Under the pieces are notes generated by a model, which was not told the DNA's origin, searched no databases, and saw only the letters and a list, made by a program, of their open reading frames with translations. From Vibrio fortis (lineage in GTDB: Bacteria; Pseudomonadota; Gammaproteobacteria; Enterobacterales; Vibrionaceae), in the NCBI RefSeq assembly GCF_000695685.1, contig NZ_JFFR01000023.1:186001-250000 (forward strand): a stretch of DNA of 64,000 bases, read 5' to 3'. The position numbers and the translations under genes were made by a program. Below, one piece after another: positions 1 through 8,496 of this stretch (the first letter of the stretch is position 1; each line of letters starts with the position of its first letter).

Positions 1-395
1 ATGACAACATGCAGACGAAGGCCGTAAAACAAGCTTTTATAAGAGCTTTGAGAGAACGTCGAAATCAGGACAACTTAATCCATCACTCAGATAGAGGCTC
101 ACAGTACTGTTCAAAGGAGTACCAAGACTTACACTCTAGGCACAAGATCGTGTGTTCCATGACGGATGGATATGACTGCTATCAAAATCCCTTGGCAGAG
201 AGAGTAAATGGTATTTTGAAAATGGAATACTTGTTGAGGAAACCTAAAGATGTTGCTCAGGCGAGAAAAATGGTCGCCGAGTCAGTAGAAATCTATAATC
301 AGATGAGGCCACATACGGCCTTAAAATACAAAACGCCCGATGAAGTACATCGAGCGTTTTGACTAAAAAGTGTCAACCCATATCAGGACGGGTCA
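1..395 (+). mobile_element. Right end of an IS3-family insertion sequence (left part outside window)
   Basis: The window opens inside a transposase whose stop codon is at 360-362. Downstream lies a short tail that, read inwards from the right, begins TGACCCGTCCTGATATGGG, so the element would end with CA at 395, as expected for the 5'-TG...CA-3' ends of IS3-family elements. The dxs stop codon lies only 16 bp beyond, so the element sits in the dxs 3' flank without damaging the gene. The exact boundary and target duplication cannot be confirmed because the left end is outside the window. Confidence 0.75.
3..362 (+). CDS. IS3-family transposase OrfB, C-terminal part (5' truncated by window)
   Basis: This is the C-terminal part of a DDE integrase-type transposase (rve domain). 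The motif HHSDRGSQY carries the second catalytic Asp, and the segment NPLAERVNGILKMEYL carries the catalytic Glu in its usual place. The ending QMRPHTALKYKTPDEVHRAF is the typical IS3-family tail (NxxRPHxxLxxxTP). The reading frame is open back to base 3, so the ATG at 9 is an internal methionine rather than the start. The first catalytic Asp and any frameshifted orfA lie before the window. What is visible looks intact, so the element may be active. Confidence 0.9.
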   Translation, partial: DNMQTKAVKQAFIRALRERRNQDNLIHHSDRGSQYCSKEYQDLHSRHKIVCSMTDGYDCYQNPLAERVNGILKMEYLLRKPKDVAQARKMVAESVEIYNQMRPHTALKYKTPDEVHRAF

Positions 396-411
396 CTGAA
401 GCACTCGCTGC

Positions 412-2295
412 TTATTTAGCGAGGTAGTCGTTGATCGCTTTCTCAATGCCTTTCGCATCTAAGCCAAGTTCTTCGTGCAGCTCACCTTGTGTGCCTTGAG
501 CGATGAACTTATCTGGTAGACCAAGGTTCAATACTGGCATTGGTAGTTTCTCTTGCATCAAGAACTCTACTACACCCGCACCTGCACCGCCGGCAATCGC
601 ATTCTCTTCGATGGTTACCAGAACGTCGTGTTCAGCGGCTAATTGCTTGATAAGTGCTTCATCGAGAGGTTTTACAAAGCGCATGTCAGCAACCGTTGCA
701 TCGATAGCATCAGCGGCTTGTAGTGCATTCTCAAGGAAGGTACCGAAGCTTAGGATTGCTACTTTTGAACCTTCTTTTTGCTGCTCGCTGCTACGAACGA
801 TACGGCCTTTACCAATCTCAAGTGCAGTAAACTCACTCTGGATCTCTGTGCCCATACCATTACCACGTGGGTAACGAACCGCACTTGGACCATTATGCTG
901 GTGGCCAGTGTAGAGCATTTGACGACATTCGTTCTCGTCGCTTGGTGCCATGATCACCATGTTAGGAATGCAGCGCATAAAGCTTAAGTCGAACGCACCT
1001 TGGTGAGTCTGACCATCGGCACCCACAAGACCTGCACGGTCAATGGCGAACATCACAGGTAAATCCATGATAGCCACATCGTGGATCAGTTGGTCGTAGC
1101 CACGTTGTAGGAAAGTCGAGTAGATAGCCACAATTGGCTTGTTACCCGCAATCGCCATACCTGTTGCTAGCGTCACCGCGTGCTGCTCTGCAATCGCGAC
1201 ATCGAAGTACTGTTCTGGGTACTCTTTCGAGAATCGAACCATACCTGAGCCTTCACGCATCGCTGGAGTAATCGCCATCAGCTTAGGATCTTGCGCGGCC
1301 ATATCACACAGGAAGTCACCGAAGATCTTAGAGAAGGTCGGCTTAGCACTGGTGCTCTTTGGCAGGCTAGAGTGTGCAGGATCGAATTTAGGCACACCGT
1401 GGTAGCCAATCGGATCTTTCTCTGCTGGCTCGTAGCCTTTGCCTTTCTTAGTCATGATGTGCAGGAACTGAGGACCTTTTAGATCTCTCATGTTCTTAAG
1501 CGTTTTGATTAGCTCGTTAACATCGTGGCCATCAACTGGGCCGATGTAGTTAAAGCCAAGCTCTTCAAACATGGTTCCAGGAATCACCATGCCTTTAAGG
1601 TGTTCTTCAGTACGACGCACTAGCTCTTTAATCGGCGGAACGCCAGATAGCACTTTCTTGCCACCTTCACGAATTGACGTGTAAAGATTGCCAGAAAGAA
1701 CCTGAGCTAAGTGATTGTTCAATGCACCCACGTTTTCAGAGATCGACATTTCGTTATCGTTAAGGATAACCAGCATATCGTTGTGAACGTCACCGGCGTG
1801 GTTCATGGCTTCAAATGCCATACCAGCAGTGATCGCACCATCACCAATCACGCTCACGACTTTACGATCTTTGCCCTCTTTTTTAGCACTGATTGCCATA
1901 CCAAGAGCGGCACTGATAGATGTCGATGAGTGACCAACAGAAAGTGTGTCGTACTCGCTCTCTTCGCGCCAAGGGAAAGGGTGTAAGCCGTCTTTCTGGC
2001 GGATAGTCGATAGGCGGTCACGTCGACCAGTTAGAATTTTATGTGGGTAAGCCTGATGGCCCACATCCCAAACCAACTGATCGAAAGGAGTGTTATATAC
2101 ATAGTGTAAAGCAACCGTCAGTTCCACCGTACCAAGGCCTGATGCCAAGTGACCGCTTGACTGGCTCACAGAGTTCAAGAGGTAGGTACGTAGCTCATCA
2201 CAGAGCTGTGGAAGCGTCTCTTTTGGTAAAAGACGCAAATCCTCTGGCTTATCAGCCAAAGCAAGAGTTGGGTACTTTGAAATATCAAGAGTCAT
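412..2295 (-). CDS. dxs: 1-deoxy-D-xylulose-5-phosphate synthase
   Basis: The enzyme condenses pyruvate with glyceraldehyde 3-phosphate to give DXP, the first step of the MEP isoprenoid pathway and a precursor for thiamine and pyridoxal phosphate. The 627 aa match the family length. Visible are the N-terminal His of the transketolase fold ([14 protein letters not shown]), the thiamine-diphosphate motif [19 protein letters not shown], the pyrimidine-domain segment [15 protein letters not shown] and a transketolase C-terminal domain. It lies 21 nt downstream of ispA and is probably cotranscribed as xseB-ispA-dxs. The IS end lies just past its stop codon. No terminator is visible between the dxs stop and the IS end. 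Confidence 0.98.
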   Translation of the reverse strand: MTLDISKYPTLALADKPEDLRLLPKETLPQLCDELRTYLLNSVSQSSGHLASGLGTVELTVALHYVYNTPFDQLVWDVGHQAYPHKILTGRRDRLSTIRQKDGLHPFPWREESEYDTLSVGHSSTSISAALGMAISAKKEGKDRKVVSVIGDGAITAGMAFEAMNHAGDVHNDMLVILNDNEMSISENVGALNNHLAQVLSGNLYTSIREGGKKVLSGVPPIKELVRRTEEHLKGMVIPGTMFEELGFNYIGPVDGHDVNELIKTLKNMRDLKGPQFLHIMTKKGKGYEPAEKDPIGYHGVPKFDPAHSSLPKSTSAKPTFSKIFGDFLCDMAAQDPKLMAITPAMREGSGMVRFSKEYPEQYFDVAIAEQHAVTLATGMAIAGNKPIVAIYSTFLQRGYDQLIHDVAIMDLPVMFAIDRAGLVGADGQTHQGAFDLSFMRCIPNMVIMAPSDENECRQMLYTGHQHNGPSAVRYPRGNGMGTEIQSEFTALEIGKGRIVRSSEQQKEGSKVAILSFGTFLENALQAADAIDATVADMRFVKPLDEALIKQLAAEHDVLVTIEENAIAGGAGAGVVEFLMQEKLPMPVLNLGLPDKFIAQGTQGELHEELGLDAKGIEKAINDYLAK

Positions 2296-2316
2296 AGGTA
2301 ATGCGCGCTTATAGTC

Positions 2317-3201
2317 TTAGTTCTTGCGCTCGATGACATATCGGGCGAACTCTTCGAGTAACTGGGTATTGTATGGGATTGCGTCTAAAGCTTGAAGCGC
2401 TTCGTTCAATAGAGTTTGAGCTTTTTCTTGAGCGCCGTCCAATCCTAACAAAGAAGGGTAGGTGCTTTTGTTCAGTTCTTCATCAGAACCCTGTGGTTTA
2501 CCAAGAGTCTCTGTATCACTGATGATATCGAGAATGTCGTCTTGAACCTGAAATGCTAAACCAATCGCGTCGGCAAACTTATCAAGCTGCGGCAGCACCT
2601 CGAAAGCTTTCTCGCCCGCAGCCAGTGCACCCAAACGAATGGCACACTTCATCAATGCACCCGTTTTATTGCGATGGACTTCTTCCAGTTCTTGCAGCGA
2701 AATAGTGCGGTTCTCCGCTTCCAAATCGAGTGCTTGTCCAATGCACATACCTTGAGCACCAGAGGCTTCAGCTAGGCGTTGAATCATACGTACGCGGTTA
2801 CTCTCTCCAGCAGCACTTAATGTGCCTTCTGCAAGTATAGTAAAGGCCAGCGTTTGTAGTGCATCACCGGTAAGAATAGCCGTGGCTTCGTCAAATTTAA
2901 TGTGACAGGTTTGATGACCGCGACGCAGCTCGTCGTCGTCCATTGCTGGTAGGTCATCGTGAATTAGTGAGTAGGCATGGATACACTCAATCGCTGATGC
3001 TGGTGTGTCGAGCTCTTCAGCGCTGCAGCCAAGCATTTCCCCTGTGATGTAGACAAGAAATGGACGTGCGCGTTTTCCACCTAGCAGTAAGCCATAACGC
3101 ATAGCCTTAATTAGGTTTTGGTTTTGATGTGGAAGGCGATCAAGCCATTGGTTTAACTGCTCGTTATTACGTGCTTGATAAGACGTTAAAGTCTCAATCA
3201 T
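2317..3201 (-). CDS. ispA: Farnesyl diphosphate synthase (geranyltranstransferase)
   Basis: This trans-prenyltransferase condenses IPP with DMAPP and GPP to give farnesyl diphosphate, feeding undecaprenyl phosphate and quinone synthesis. Both Asp-rich motifs are visible: first DDLPAMDDDELRRG, second DDILDIISD. GGKRARPFLVY near the N terminus is the usual substrate-binding segment. I start at the ATG at 3201 (MIETLTSY), which gives 294 aa; an in-frame ATG at 3213 adds four residues, and neither has a strong ribosome binding site. It lies between xseB and dxs on the same strand. Confidence 0.96.
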   Translation of the reverse strand: MIETLTSYQARNNEQLNQWLDRLPHQNQNLIKAMRYGLLLGGKRARPFLVYITGEMLGCSAEELDTPASAIECIHAYSLIHDDLPAMDDDELRRGHQTCHIKFDEATAILTGDALQTLAFTILAEGTLSAAGESNRVRMIQRLAEASGAQGMCIGQALDLEAENRTISLQELEEVHRNKTGALMKCAIRLGALAAGEKAFEVLPQLDKFADAIGLAFQVQDDILDIISDTETLGKPQGSDEELNKSTYPSLLGLDGAQEKAQTLLNEALQALDAIPYNTQLLEEFARYVIERKN

Positions 3202-3221
3202 AGGGGATCTCATACTATTCG

Positions 3222-3464
3222 TTATTCTGGTTGTGGGTTGAAGTCACTTAGCTCAGCATCTTCGTCATTTTGAAGAAGAATACTCACTCGCTGTTCTGCG
3301 TCGTTGAGTTTGCTTTGACCTGCACGAGCTAGTGCAATTCCACGCTCGAATTTCTTCAGCGCATCATCTAAAGCTAGATCACCATTTTCAAGTTGATCAA
3401 CCAAGCCATCAAGCTCTTCAATTGCTGCTTCAAAGCTCATATTTTCCGGTTTCTTAGTAGCCAT
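3222..3464 (-). CDS. xseB: Exodeoxyribonuclease VII small subunit
   Basis: This 80-aa protein is the small subunit of exonuclease VII, which degrades single-stranded DNA from both ends; several copies assemble on each XseA. The family signature is clear: MSFEAAIEELDGLVDQLENGDLALDD, followed by a second helix FERGIALARAGQSKLNDAEQRV that forms the coiled hairpin. It is the first gene of the minus-strand run into ispA and dxs, the arrangement usual in gammaproteobacteria. xseA is not in the window. Confidence 0.96.
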   Translation of the reverse strand: MATKKPENMSFEAAIEELDGLVDQLENGDLALDDALKKFERGIALARAGQSKLNDAEQRVSILLQNDEDAELSDFNPQPE

Positions 3465-3707
3465 AATAGTTCTGCGTTTGGAAAGATGAACGAACGTTAC
3501 CCTAGGGCGTAGAGATGGTCAAATGTAACCAATAAAATTTGCTAGAAAGTTTGTTTTATCGGGCGCTTGGCAGCCATATCGGTGTGACTATAGAAGTGCC
3601 ACGTCTGAGAAGACCTACTTCCGATGTGCTTACTTGTAATGCGCAGTTATTCATAAGTCTTAATGTCATTCAGACTCAAAAGTGTGATACTTAGGCCAAG
3701 AATTTTC

Positions 3708-3734
3708 TAAAAGATCTTATAGTCTTGCCGATAA
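3708..3734 (+). promoter_or_regulatory. Candidate sigma-28 (FliA) promoter of pomAB
   Basis: A perfect GCCGATAA -10 element at 3727-3734 is preceded, after exactly 11 nt, by TAAAAGAT at 3708-3715 (consensus TAAAGTTT-N11-GCCGATAA; five of eight -35 positions match). It lies about 48 nt upstream of the pomA GTG start. A flagellar sigma-28 promoter is biologically apt for stator genes. Confidence 0.65.
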
Positions 3735-3781
3735 GAAGATTATTCTCGAGGTAGAACAAGAAAAAGCATGAGGAGTGCTCA

Positions 3782-4546
3782 GTGGATTTAGCAACCCTAA
3801 TAGGTTTAATTGGTGGATTTGCCTTCGTGATCATGGCGATGATCTTGGGCGGAAGCCTTGGGATGTTCTATGACACGACTTCGATCTTGATCGTGGTTGG
3901 TGGTTCAACCTTTGTGGTCTTGATGAAGTTCACAATGGGTCAGTTCTTCGGTGCTGCAAAGATTGCAGGTAAAGCCTTTATGTTTAAAGCTGATGAGCCA
4001 GAAGATCTGATCGCGAAAGTGGTTGAGATGGCAGACGCGGCACGTAAAGGTGGTTTTCTTGCACTCGAAGAGATGGAAATCAACAACAGCTTTATGCAGA
4101 AGGGCATCGACTTGCTAGTAGATGGCCACGATGCTGACGTCGTAAGAGCGGCACTGCAAAAAGACATTGCTCTAACCGATGAGCGTCATGAGCAGGGCGG
4201 TAAAGTGTTCAGCGCCTTCGGTGACGTTGCCCCGGCGATGGGTATGATTGGTACTCTGGTTGGTCTGGTTGCGATGCTTTCGAACATGGATGATCCAAAA
4301 GCGATCGGTCCTGCGATGGCGGTAGCACTCTTGACGACCCTTTACGGTGCGATTCTGTCTAACATGGTGTTCTTCCCGATTGCCGACAAACTGGCACTGC
4401 GTCGCGAACAAGAGACGCTAAACCGCCGCCTAGTAATGGATGGTGTATTAGCGATTCAAGATGGACAAAACCCACGTGTTATCGATGGTTACCTGAAGAA
4501 CTACCTCAATGAGGGCAAACGTCTTCTAGATGGCGAAGCTGATTAA
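3782..4546 (+). CDS. pomA: Sodium-driven flagellar motor stator protein PomA
   Basis: PomA is the MotA-type subunit of the Na+-driven polar flagellar stator, five copies surrounding two PomB in the inner membrane. The 254-aa protein has two N-terminal membrane helices (LATLIGLIGGFAFVIMAMIL and the next), a cytoplasmic loop (LIAKVVEMADAARKGGFLAL) whose charged residues contact FliG, then two more helices starting at GDVAPAMGMIGTLVGLVAML. The start is GTG, preceded by GAGGAGTG. It is followed 11 nt later by pomB. A sigma-28-type promoter lies upstream. Confidence 0.97.
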   Translation: MDLATLIGLIGGFAFVIMAMILGGSLGMFYDTTSILIVVGGSTFVVLMKFTMGQFFGAAKIAGKAFMFKADEPEDLIAKVVEMADAARKGGFLALEEMEINNSFMQKGIDLLVDGHDADVVRAALQKDIALTDERHEQGGKVFSAFGDVAPAMGMIGTLVGLVAMLSNMDDPKAIGPAMAVALLTTLYGAILSNMVFFPIADKLALRREQETLNRRLVMDGVLAIQDGQNPRVIDGYLKNYLNEGKRLLDGEAD

Positions 4547-4557
4547 GGAGCTCGGTA

Positions 4558-5508
4558 ATGGAAGAAGAAACTCCCTGTAAATGTCCGCCCCCCGGCTTAC
4601 CTTTATGGATGGGTACCTTTGCTGACTTGATGTCACTGTTGATGTGTTTCTTCGTACTGCTGCTCTCTTTCTCTGAGATGGACGTACTGAAGTTTAAACA
4701 GATCGCCGGTTCGATGAAGTTTGCCTTTGGTGTACAAAACCGTTTGGAAGTGAAAGACATTCCAAAGGGGACCAGCATCATAGCGCAAGAGTTTCGTCCG
4801 GGGCGTCCAGAGCCGACACCGATCGATGTCATCATGCAGCAGACCATCGATATTACCCAGCAAACGCTAGAGTTTCATGAAGGAGAGTCTGAGCGTGCCG
4901 GTGGTACCATGCGTGACCAAGGTAAGATGACTGGCGGTAAGTCTCCAGAGACCTCGACTCACGACAATCAAAACTCTGAGTCAGAGAAGGAACAACAGCA
5001 GCAGTCTGAAGCGCAATCTCAAGAGATGGAAACCTTGATGGAGAGCATCAAGAAAGCCTTGGAACGCGAGATTGACCAAGGTGCAATCGAGGTTGAGAAC
5101 CTAGGTCAACAGATTGTAATTCGAATTCGTGAGAAAGGTGCGTTCCCTGAAGGTTCGGCGTTCTTGCAACCTAAGTTCCGTCCTTTGGTAAGACAGGTGG
5201 CTGAGTTGGTGAAAGACGTACCAGGTATTGTTCGTATATCAGGGCATACTGACAACCAACGCCTAGATTCAGAGCTGTACCGTTCAAACTGGGATCTCTC
5301 ATCTCAGCGAGCAGTATCGGTTGCCCAAGAGATGGAGAAGGTTAGAGGCTTCTCTCACCAGAGGCTACGTGTTCGCGGCATGGCAGATACTGAACCACTG
5401 GAGCCGAATGATACTGACTGGCAAAGAAGTCTTAACCGCCGAGTTGAGATAAGTATCATGCAGGGTGAACCGCTCTACAGTGATGAAGTTCCGGTCGTGA
5501 CTGAATAG
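4558..5508 (+). CDS. pomB: Sodium-driven flagellar motor stator protein PomB
   Basis: PomB is the MotB-type subunit that carries the ion-binding Asp and anchors the stator to peptidoglycan. Of its 316 residues, the single membrane helix (about 17-40) contains Asp23 in GTFADLMSLLMCF, equivalent to the essential Na+-binding Asp of PomB. A Gln/Glu/Ser-rich plug-linker follows (about 110-165), then an OmpA-type peptidoglycan-binding domain with ISGHTDNQ and SSQRAVSVA. The MotX/MotY partners are not in this window. A strong terminator follows. Confidence 0.97.
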   Translation: MEEETPCKCPPPGLPLWMGTFADLMSLLMCFFVLLLSFSEMDVLKFKQIAGSMKFAFGVQNRLEVKDIPKGTSIIAQEFRPGRPEPTPIDVIMQQTIDITQQTLEFHEGESERAGGTMRDQGKMTGGKSPETSTHDNQNSESEKEQQQQSEAQSQEMETLMESIKKALEREIDQGAIEVENLGQQIVIRIREKGAFPEGSAFLQPKFRPLVRQVAELVKDVPGIVRISGHTDNQRLDSELYRSNWDLSSQRAVSVAQEMEKVRGFSHQRLRVRGMADTEPLEPNDTDWQRSLNRRVEISIMQGEPLYSDEVPVVTE

Positions 5509-5536
5509 AATCACTTCAATAATAAAGCTTAAATCG

Positions 5537-5568
5537 AAAGCCCGAGTTATCGAGACTCGGGCTTTTTT
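5537..5568 (+). terminator. Rho-independent terminator after pomB
   Basis: A 10-bp perfect stem AAAGCCCGAG / CTCGGGCTTT (5537-5546 with 5556-5565) with a 9-nt loop is followed by a T run. It ends the pomAB transcript. Confidence 0.9.
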
Positions 5569-5803
5569 GTGGGAAAACTAAACCTTTCACTGTGTTTAGC
5601 AGTACAAACTCTACAGGTTGAGTGCTTATTCCCAGTTGATGATAGGGTTAGGGCAAGCATTCTTTTCCTTGTATGACTTTCTCATGTATAATTCGCGCCC
5701 TTAGATTTAGATATGATCTATTCTTGCTTCAAGTGCTCGGTGAAATCTCAGTTTTTTGCTTAGCGCCGAGCCCCTTAAACTTGTTTAATGTTGTGAAAGT
5801 ACT

Positions 5804-7252
5804 ATGAAATTTATTGTTAAGCCCCATCCGGAAATTTTTGTAAAAAGTGAATCGGTGCGTAAGCGCTTCACAAGGATTCTAGAGTGCAACATTCGTAACG
5901 TTATCCAGCGTCGCTGTGAAAGCGTTGCGGTATTCAACCGTCGTGACCACATCGAAGTCACATCCGAGAGCGATAAGTACTACCCAGAAGTGCTTGAGAT
6001 CTTGACTCAAACTCCAGGTATCCACCACTCTCTTGAAGTTCAACAGTCTGAATTCAAAGATCTACACGATATTTTCGAGCAGGTACTGGAGCGCAGCCGT
6101 GGCGACATTGAAGGTAAGACTTTCTCTGTTCGTGCCAAGCGTCGTGGTAAGCACGAGTTCACGTCTATCGAACTAGAGCGTTACGTTGGTGGTGGCCTAA
6201 ACCAAGCGGTAGAATCGGCAAGCGTTAAGCTGAAAGATCCAGAAGTGACGGTCAAAGTAGAGATCGCAAACGACAAACTTAACCAGATCATCGCTCGTCA
6301 CAAGGGCCTAGGTGGTTTCCCTCTAGGTACTCAAGAAGACGTGTTGAGCCTGATTTCTGGTGGTTTTGACTCTGGCGTTTCAAGCTACCTGCACATAAAA
6401 CGTGGTTCTAAAGTACATTACTGCTTCTTCAACCTAGGCGGTCCTGCACACGAAATCGGTGTTAAGCAAGTGGCTCACTACCTGTGGAACAAGTTCGGTT
6501 CTTCTGCAAAAGTGAAATTTATCTCTATCGACTTCGAACCAGTAGTCGCTGAAATTCTTGAGAACGTTGAAGACGGCCAAATGGGCGTTGTACTTAAGCG
6601 TATGTTCATGCGTGCTGGTGGTATGGTTGCAGAGAAGTTCAAGATCGAAGCTCTGGTTACAGGTGAAGCACTAGGTCAGGTATCAAGCCAAACGCTGACT
6701 AACCTACGTCACATCGATAACGTAACAGACACTTTGATCCTTCGTCCTCTGATCAACTGGGACAAAGAAGACATCATCGACCTTGCTCGTAACATTGGTA
6801 CTGAAGATTTCGCAAAAGTAATGCCTGAATACTGTGGTGTTATCTCTAAGAAGCCAACAGTAAAAGCGAAGAAAGGTAAGCTAGAAGCGGAAGAAGCGAA
6901 GTTTAACTTTGAAGTGCTTGAGCAAGTGATCGAGAACGCTCGCGTGATGGACATTCGTGACATCGAGAAAGAGAGCCAAGAGCAAGCGCCTGAAGTTGAG
7001 CAAGTTCAAGCTGTTGCTGAGCACGCAATCGTACTGGATATTCGTAGCCCTGATGAGGAAGACGAAAACCCATTAGAGATCGATGGCGTTGATGTGAAGC
7101 ACCTGCCTTTCTATAAGCTCGCAACGCAGTTCGGTGACCTTGACCAGAGCAAAGAGTACCTACTGTACTGTGACCGTGGTGTTATGAGCCGTTTGCAAGC
7201 GCTTTACTTGCAAGAGCAAGGCTTCTCTAACGTGAAAGTGTACCGTCCTTAG
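5804..7252 (+). CDS. thiI: tRNA sulfurtransferase ThiI (4-thiouridine synthesis, thiazole sulfur transfer)
   Basis: ThiI makes 4-thiouridine at tRNA position 8 and relays sulfur from IscS for thiamine thiazole synthesis. The 482-aa protein has the full gammaproteobacterial architecture: N-terminal ferredoxin-like and THUMP domains (to about 165), a PP-loop ATP pyrophosphatase ([11 protein letters not shown] near 185), the conserved Cys in [20 protein letters not shown], and a C-terminal rhodanese domain with the sulfur-carrying Cys in [21 protein letters not shown] at 5687-5692 is a plausible -10 in the 235-bp upstream gap. Confidence 0.98.
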   Translation: MKFIVKPHPEIFVKSESVRKRFTRILECNIRNVIQRRCESVAVFNRRDHIEVTSESDKYYPEVLEILTQTPGIHHSLEVQQSEFKDLHDIFEQVLERSRGDIEGKTFSVRAKRRGKHEFTSIELERYVGGGLNQAVESASVKLKDPEVTVKVEIANDKLNQIIARHKGLGGFPLGTQEDVLSLISGGFDSGVSSYLHIKRGSKVHYCFFNLGGPAHEIGVKQVAHYLWNKFGSSAKVKFISIDFEPVVAEILENVEDGQMGVVLKRMFMRAGGMVAEKFKIEALVTGEALGQVSSQTLTNLRHIDNVTDTLILRPLINWDKEDIIDLARNIGTEDFAKVMPEYCGVISKKPTVKAKKGKLEAEEAKFNFEVLEQVIENARVMDIRDIEKESQEQAPEVEQVQAVAEHAIVLDIRSPDEEDENPLEIDGVDVKHLPFYKLATQFGDLDQSKEYLLYCDRGVMSRLQALYLQEQGFSNVKVYRP

Positions 7253-7274
7253 GTCACTCTCCATAAGTCATCTA

Positions 7275-7304
7275 AAAAGCCGCTATAACAGCGGCTTTTT
7301 TATT
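7275..7304 (+). terminator. Terminator after thiI
   Basis: The stem AAAAGCCGCT / AGCGGCTTTT with loop ATAAC is followed by further Ts. It lies 23 nt after the thiI stop and can also act on the minus strand at the end of the convergent glutathione transferase gene. Confidence 0.85.
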
Positions 7305-7340
7305 GGTCGTTGGAAACCGAATTTTCCAAGTAACTGAGCT

Positions 7341-8018
7341 CTAGGCTTTAGGAAAGTTCTGCGGGAACAGGGCTCTTGCTGCTTCTTCATCGACCGTTGA
7401 TTTAAAGTCGATCCCACTCTCGAGCTCGCGTGCTTTGGCAACGGCTGGGCGCGCATTGATCTGTTCAAACCAGCGCTTTAGGTTTGGATAATCATTGAGT
7501 GCATCCTCTCCGAGTACAAATGGCGCTTTGTCTATCCAGCCCCATGCCGCCATATCGACGATAGTGTACTCGTCACCCACCATGTACGTCTTATCGGCCA
7601 GATGATTGTCTAGCACTTCATAGTGTCGCTGTGCTTCACGGCGGTAGCGATTCTTTGCGTAAGGAAGATCTTCTGGCGCCGCTTTATGAAAATGAACCGA
7701 TTGACCTGAGAAAGGCCCTAGTCCTGATGCGATAAACATCAACCAAGAGAGCAACTCACCGCGCGTTTGTGGCTGACCTGCAAACAGACCGGTTTTCTCT
7801 GATAGATAAAGCAGGATTGCATTGGAATCGAAAATGCGTGTGCCGTCATCCTCAATCGCCGGGGTTTTTCCATTTGGGTTAACTAGGCGAAATTCCGGAG
7901 TGTGTTGCTCACCTTTGAGCGTATCGACTGGGACAAGCTCGTAGGCTAGACCTGTCTCTGCAAGATAGAGCGCAACTTTCATTGGGTTTGGGGTACGGTG
8001 GAAGTAGAACTTAATCAT
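7341..8018 (-). CDS. Glutathione S-transferase family protein (Ure2/YfcG-like)
   Basis: This 225-aa protein has a thioredoxin-like N-terminal domain (residues 1-80) with HRTPNPMKVALYLAETGL, the cis-Pro segment NPNGKTPAIEDDG and the glutathione-binding DSNAILLYLSEKTG, then an all-helical C-terminal domain. The N-terminal pattern (RTPNPMKV) resembles the disulfide-reductase type GSTs YfcG/YghU, so a role in redox or detoxification is likely; the substrate cannot be read from sequence. The upstream region holds a 14-bp inverted repeat and a LuxR/HapR-like site, suggesting regulated expression. Confidence 0.9.
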   Translation of the reverse strand: MIKFYFHRTPNPMKVALYLAETGLAYELVPVDTLKGEQHTPEFRLVNPNGKTPAIEDDGTRIFDSNAILLYLSEKTGLFAGQPQTRGELLSWLMFIASGLGPFSGQSVHFHKAAPEDLPYAKNRYRREAQRHYEVLDNHLADKTYMVGDEYTIVDMAAWGWIDKAPFVLGEDALNDYPNLKRWFEQINARPAVAKARELESGIDFKSTVDEEAARALFPQNFPKA

Positions 8019-8085
8019 CAGTGAACTCCTAGTTCGTTATTTGTCTGCGGCACATCCGTGCTTGTGCATTGACTATAATTCAACC

Positions 8086-8099
8086 TGAACGTTCGTTCA
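8086..8099. promoter_or_regulatory. Perfect inverted repeat upstream of the GST gene (possible repressor operator)
   Basis: TGAACG-TT-CGTTCA is a 6+2+6 perfect inverted repeat 68 bp upstream of the GST start. On the minus strand it lies just before a TATAGT-like -10 (+ strand about 8072-8078), so a bound repressor would cover the -35 region. Size and symmetry fit a TetR-family operator, but no such regulator is adjacent. Confidence 0.4.
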
Positions 8100-8159
8100 A
8101 ATTTAATTTGTAAGATTAACAAGAAGCCAGTCTGATTAAGAGTGTTTCAATAAGGTGAG

Positions 8160-8181
8160 CTATTGATAAACTTATTGTTAT
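8160..8181. promoter_or_regulatory. LuxR/HapR (SmcR)-like quorum-sensing regulator site
   Basis: By hand alignment 16 of 22 positions match the Vibrio LuxR/HapR consensus TTATTGATAAATTTATCAATAA; the left half TATTGATAAA is essentially perfect and the right half degenerate. It lies about 140 bp upstream of the GST gene, beyond the 3' end of gcvB. AT-rich chance matches are possible. Confidence 0.3.
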
Positions 8182-8193
8182 TAAACGGTAGAT

Positions 8194-8441
8194 AAAAAAA
8201 CACCGCCATAAAGGCGGTGTAAAGAAATTTGACAGACAGGTCAAAATAAATACAGGAAGTAGATGCCTCGTTTTAGGGGATAACTAAAACAAAACATTTG
8301 GTAGAACTCTACCCAACTCGAAAAGTACGAGTTTGCAAACACAACATCGCAGTGACTAAGCCAATTGATTCAGAGAGAATCAAGCCGTTCAGGCTAGTGA
8401 CTGCGGGAGGAAATATAGAATTTCTCTAGCCGCTAAGCAAT
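8194..8441 (-). ncRNA. gcvB: GcvB small regulatory RNA
   Basis: GcvB is an Hfq-dependent sRNA that represses many amino-acid and peptide transporter mRNAs. Read on the minus strand, the region contains a GU-rich target-binding segment (TGATGTTGTGTTTGCAA-like, + strand about 8333-8348), the conserved run ACTTCCTGTATTTATTTTGACC then CTGTCTGTC, and the terminator ACACCGCC-TTTAT-GGCGGTGT with seven Ts. The order and sequence match enterobacterial GcvB (CACTTCCTGTACATTTACCC, CTGTCTGTCC, then CACCGCC/GGCGGTG). A TATAAT at 8448-8453 (minus strand) puts the 5' end near 8441, about 248 nt. It is divergent from gcvA, as in E. coli. Confidence 0.93.
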
Positions 8442-8496
8442 GGACAAATTATAATGTTTCAGATAAAAAAAACTAATGTCATTTTAGAGAGTAACT

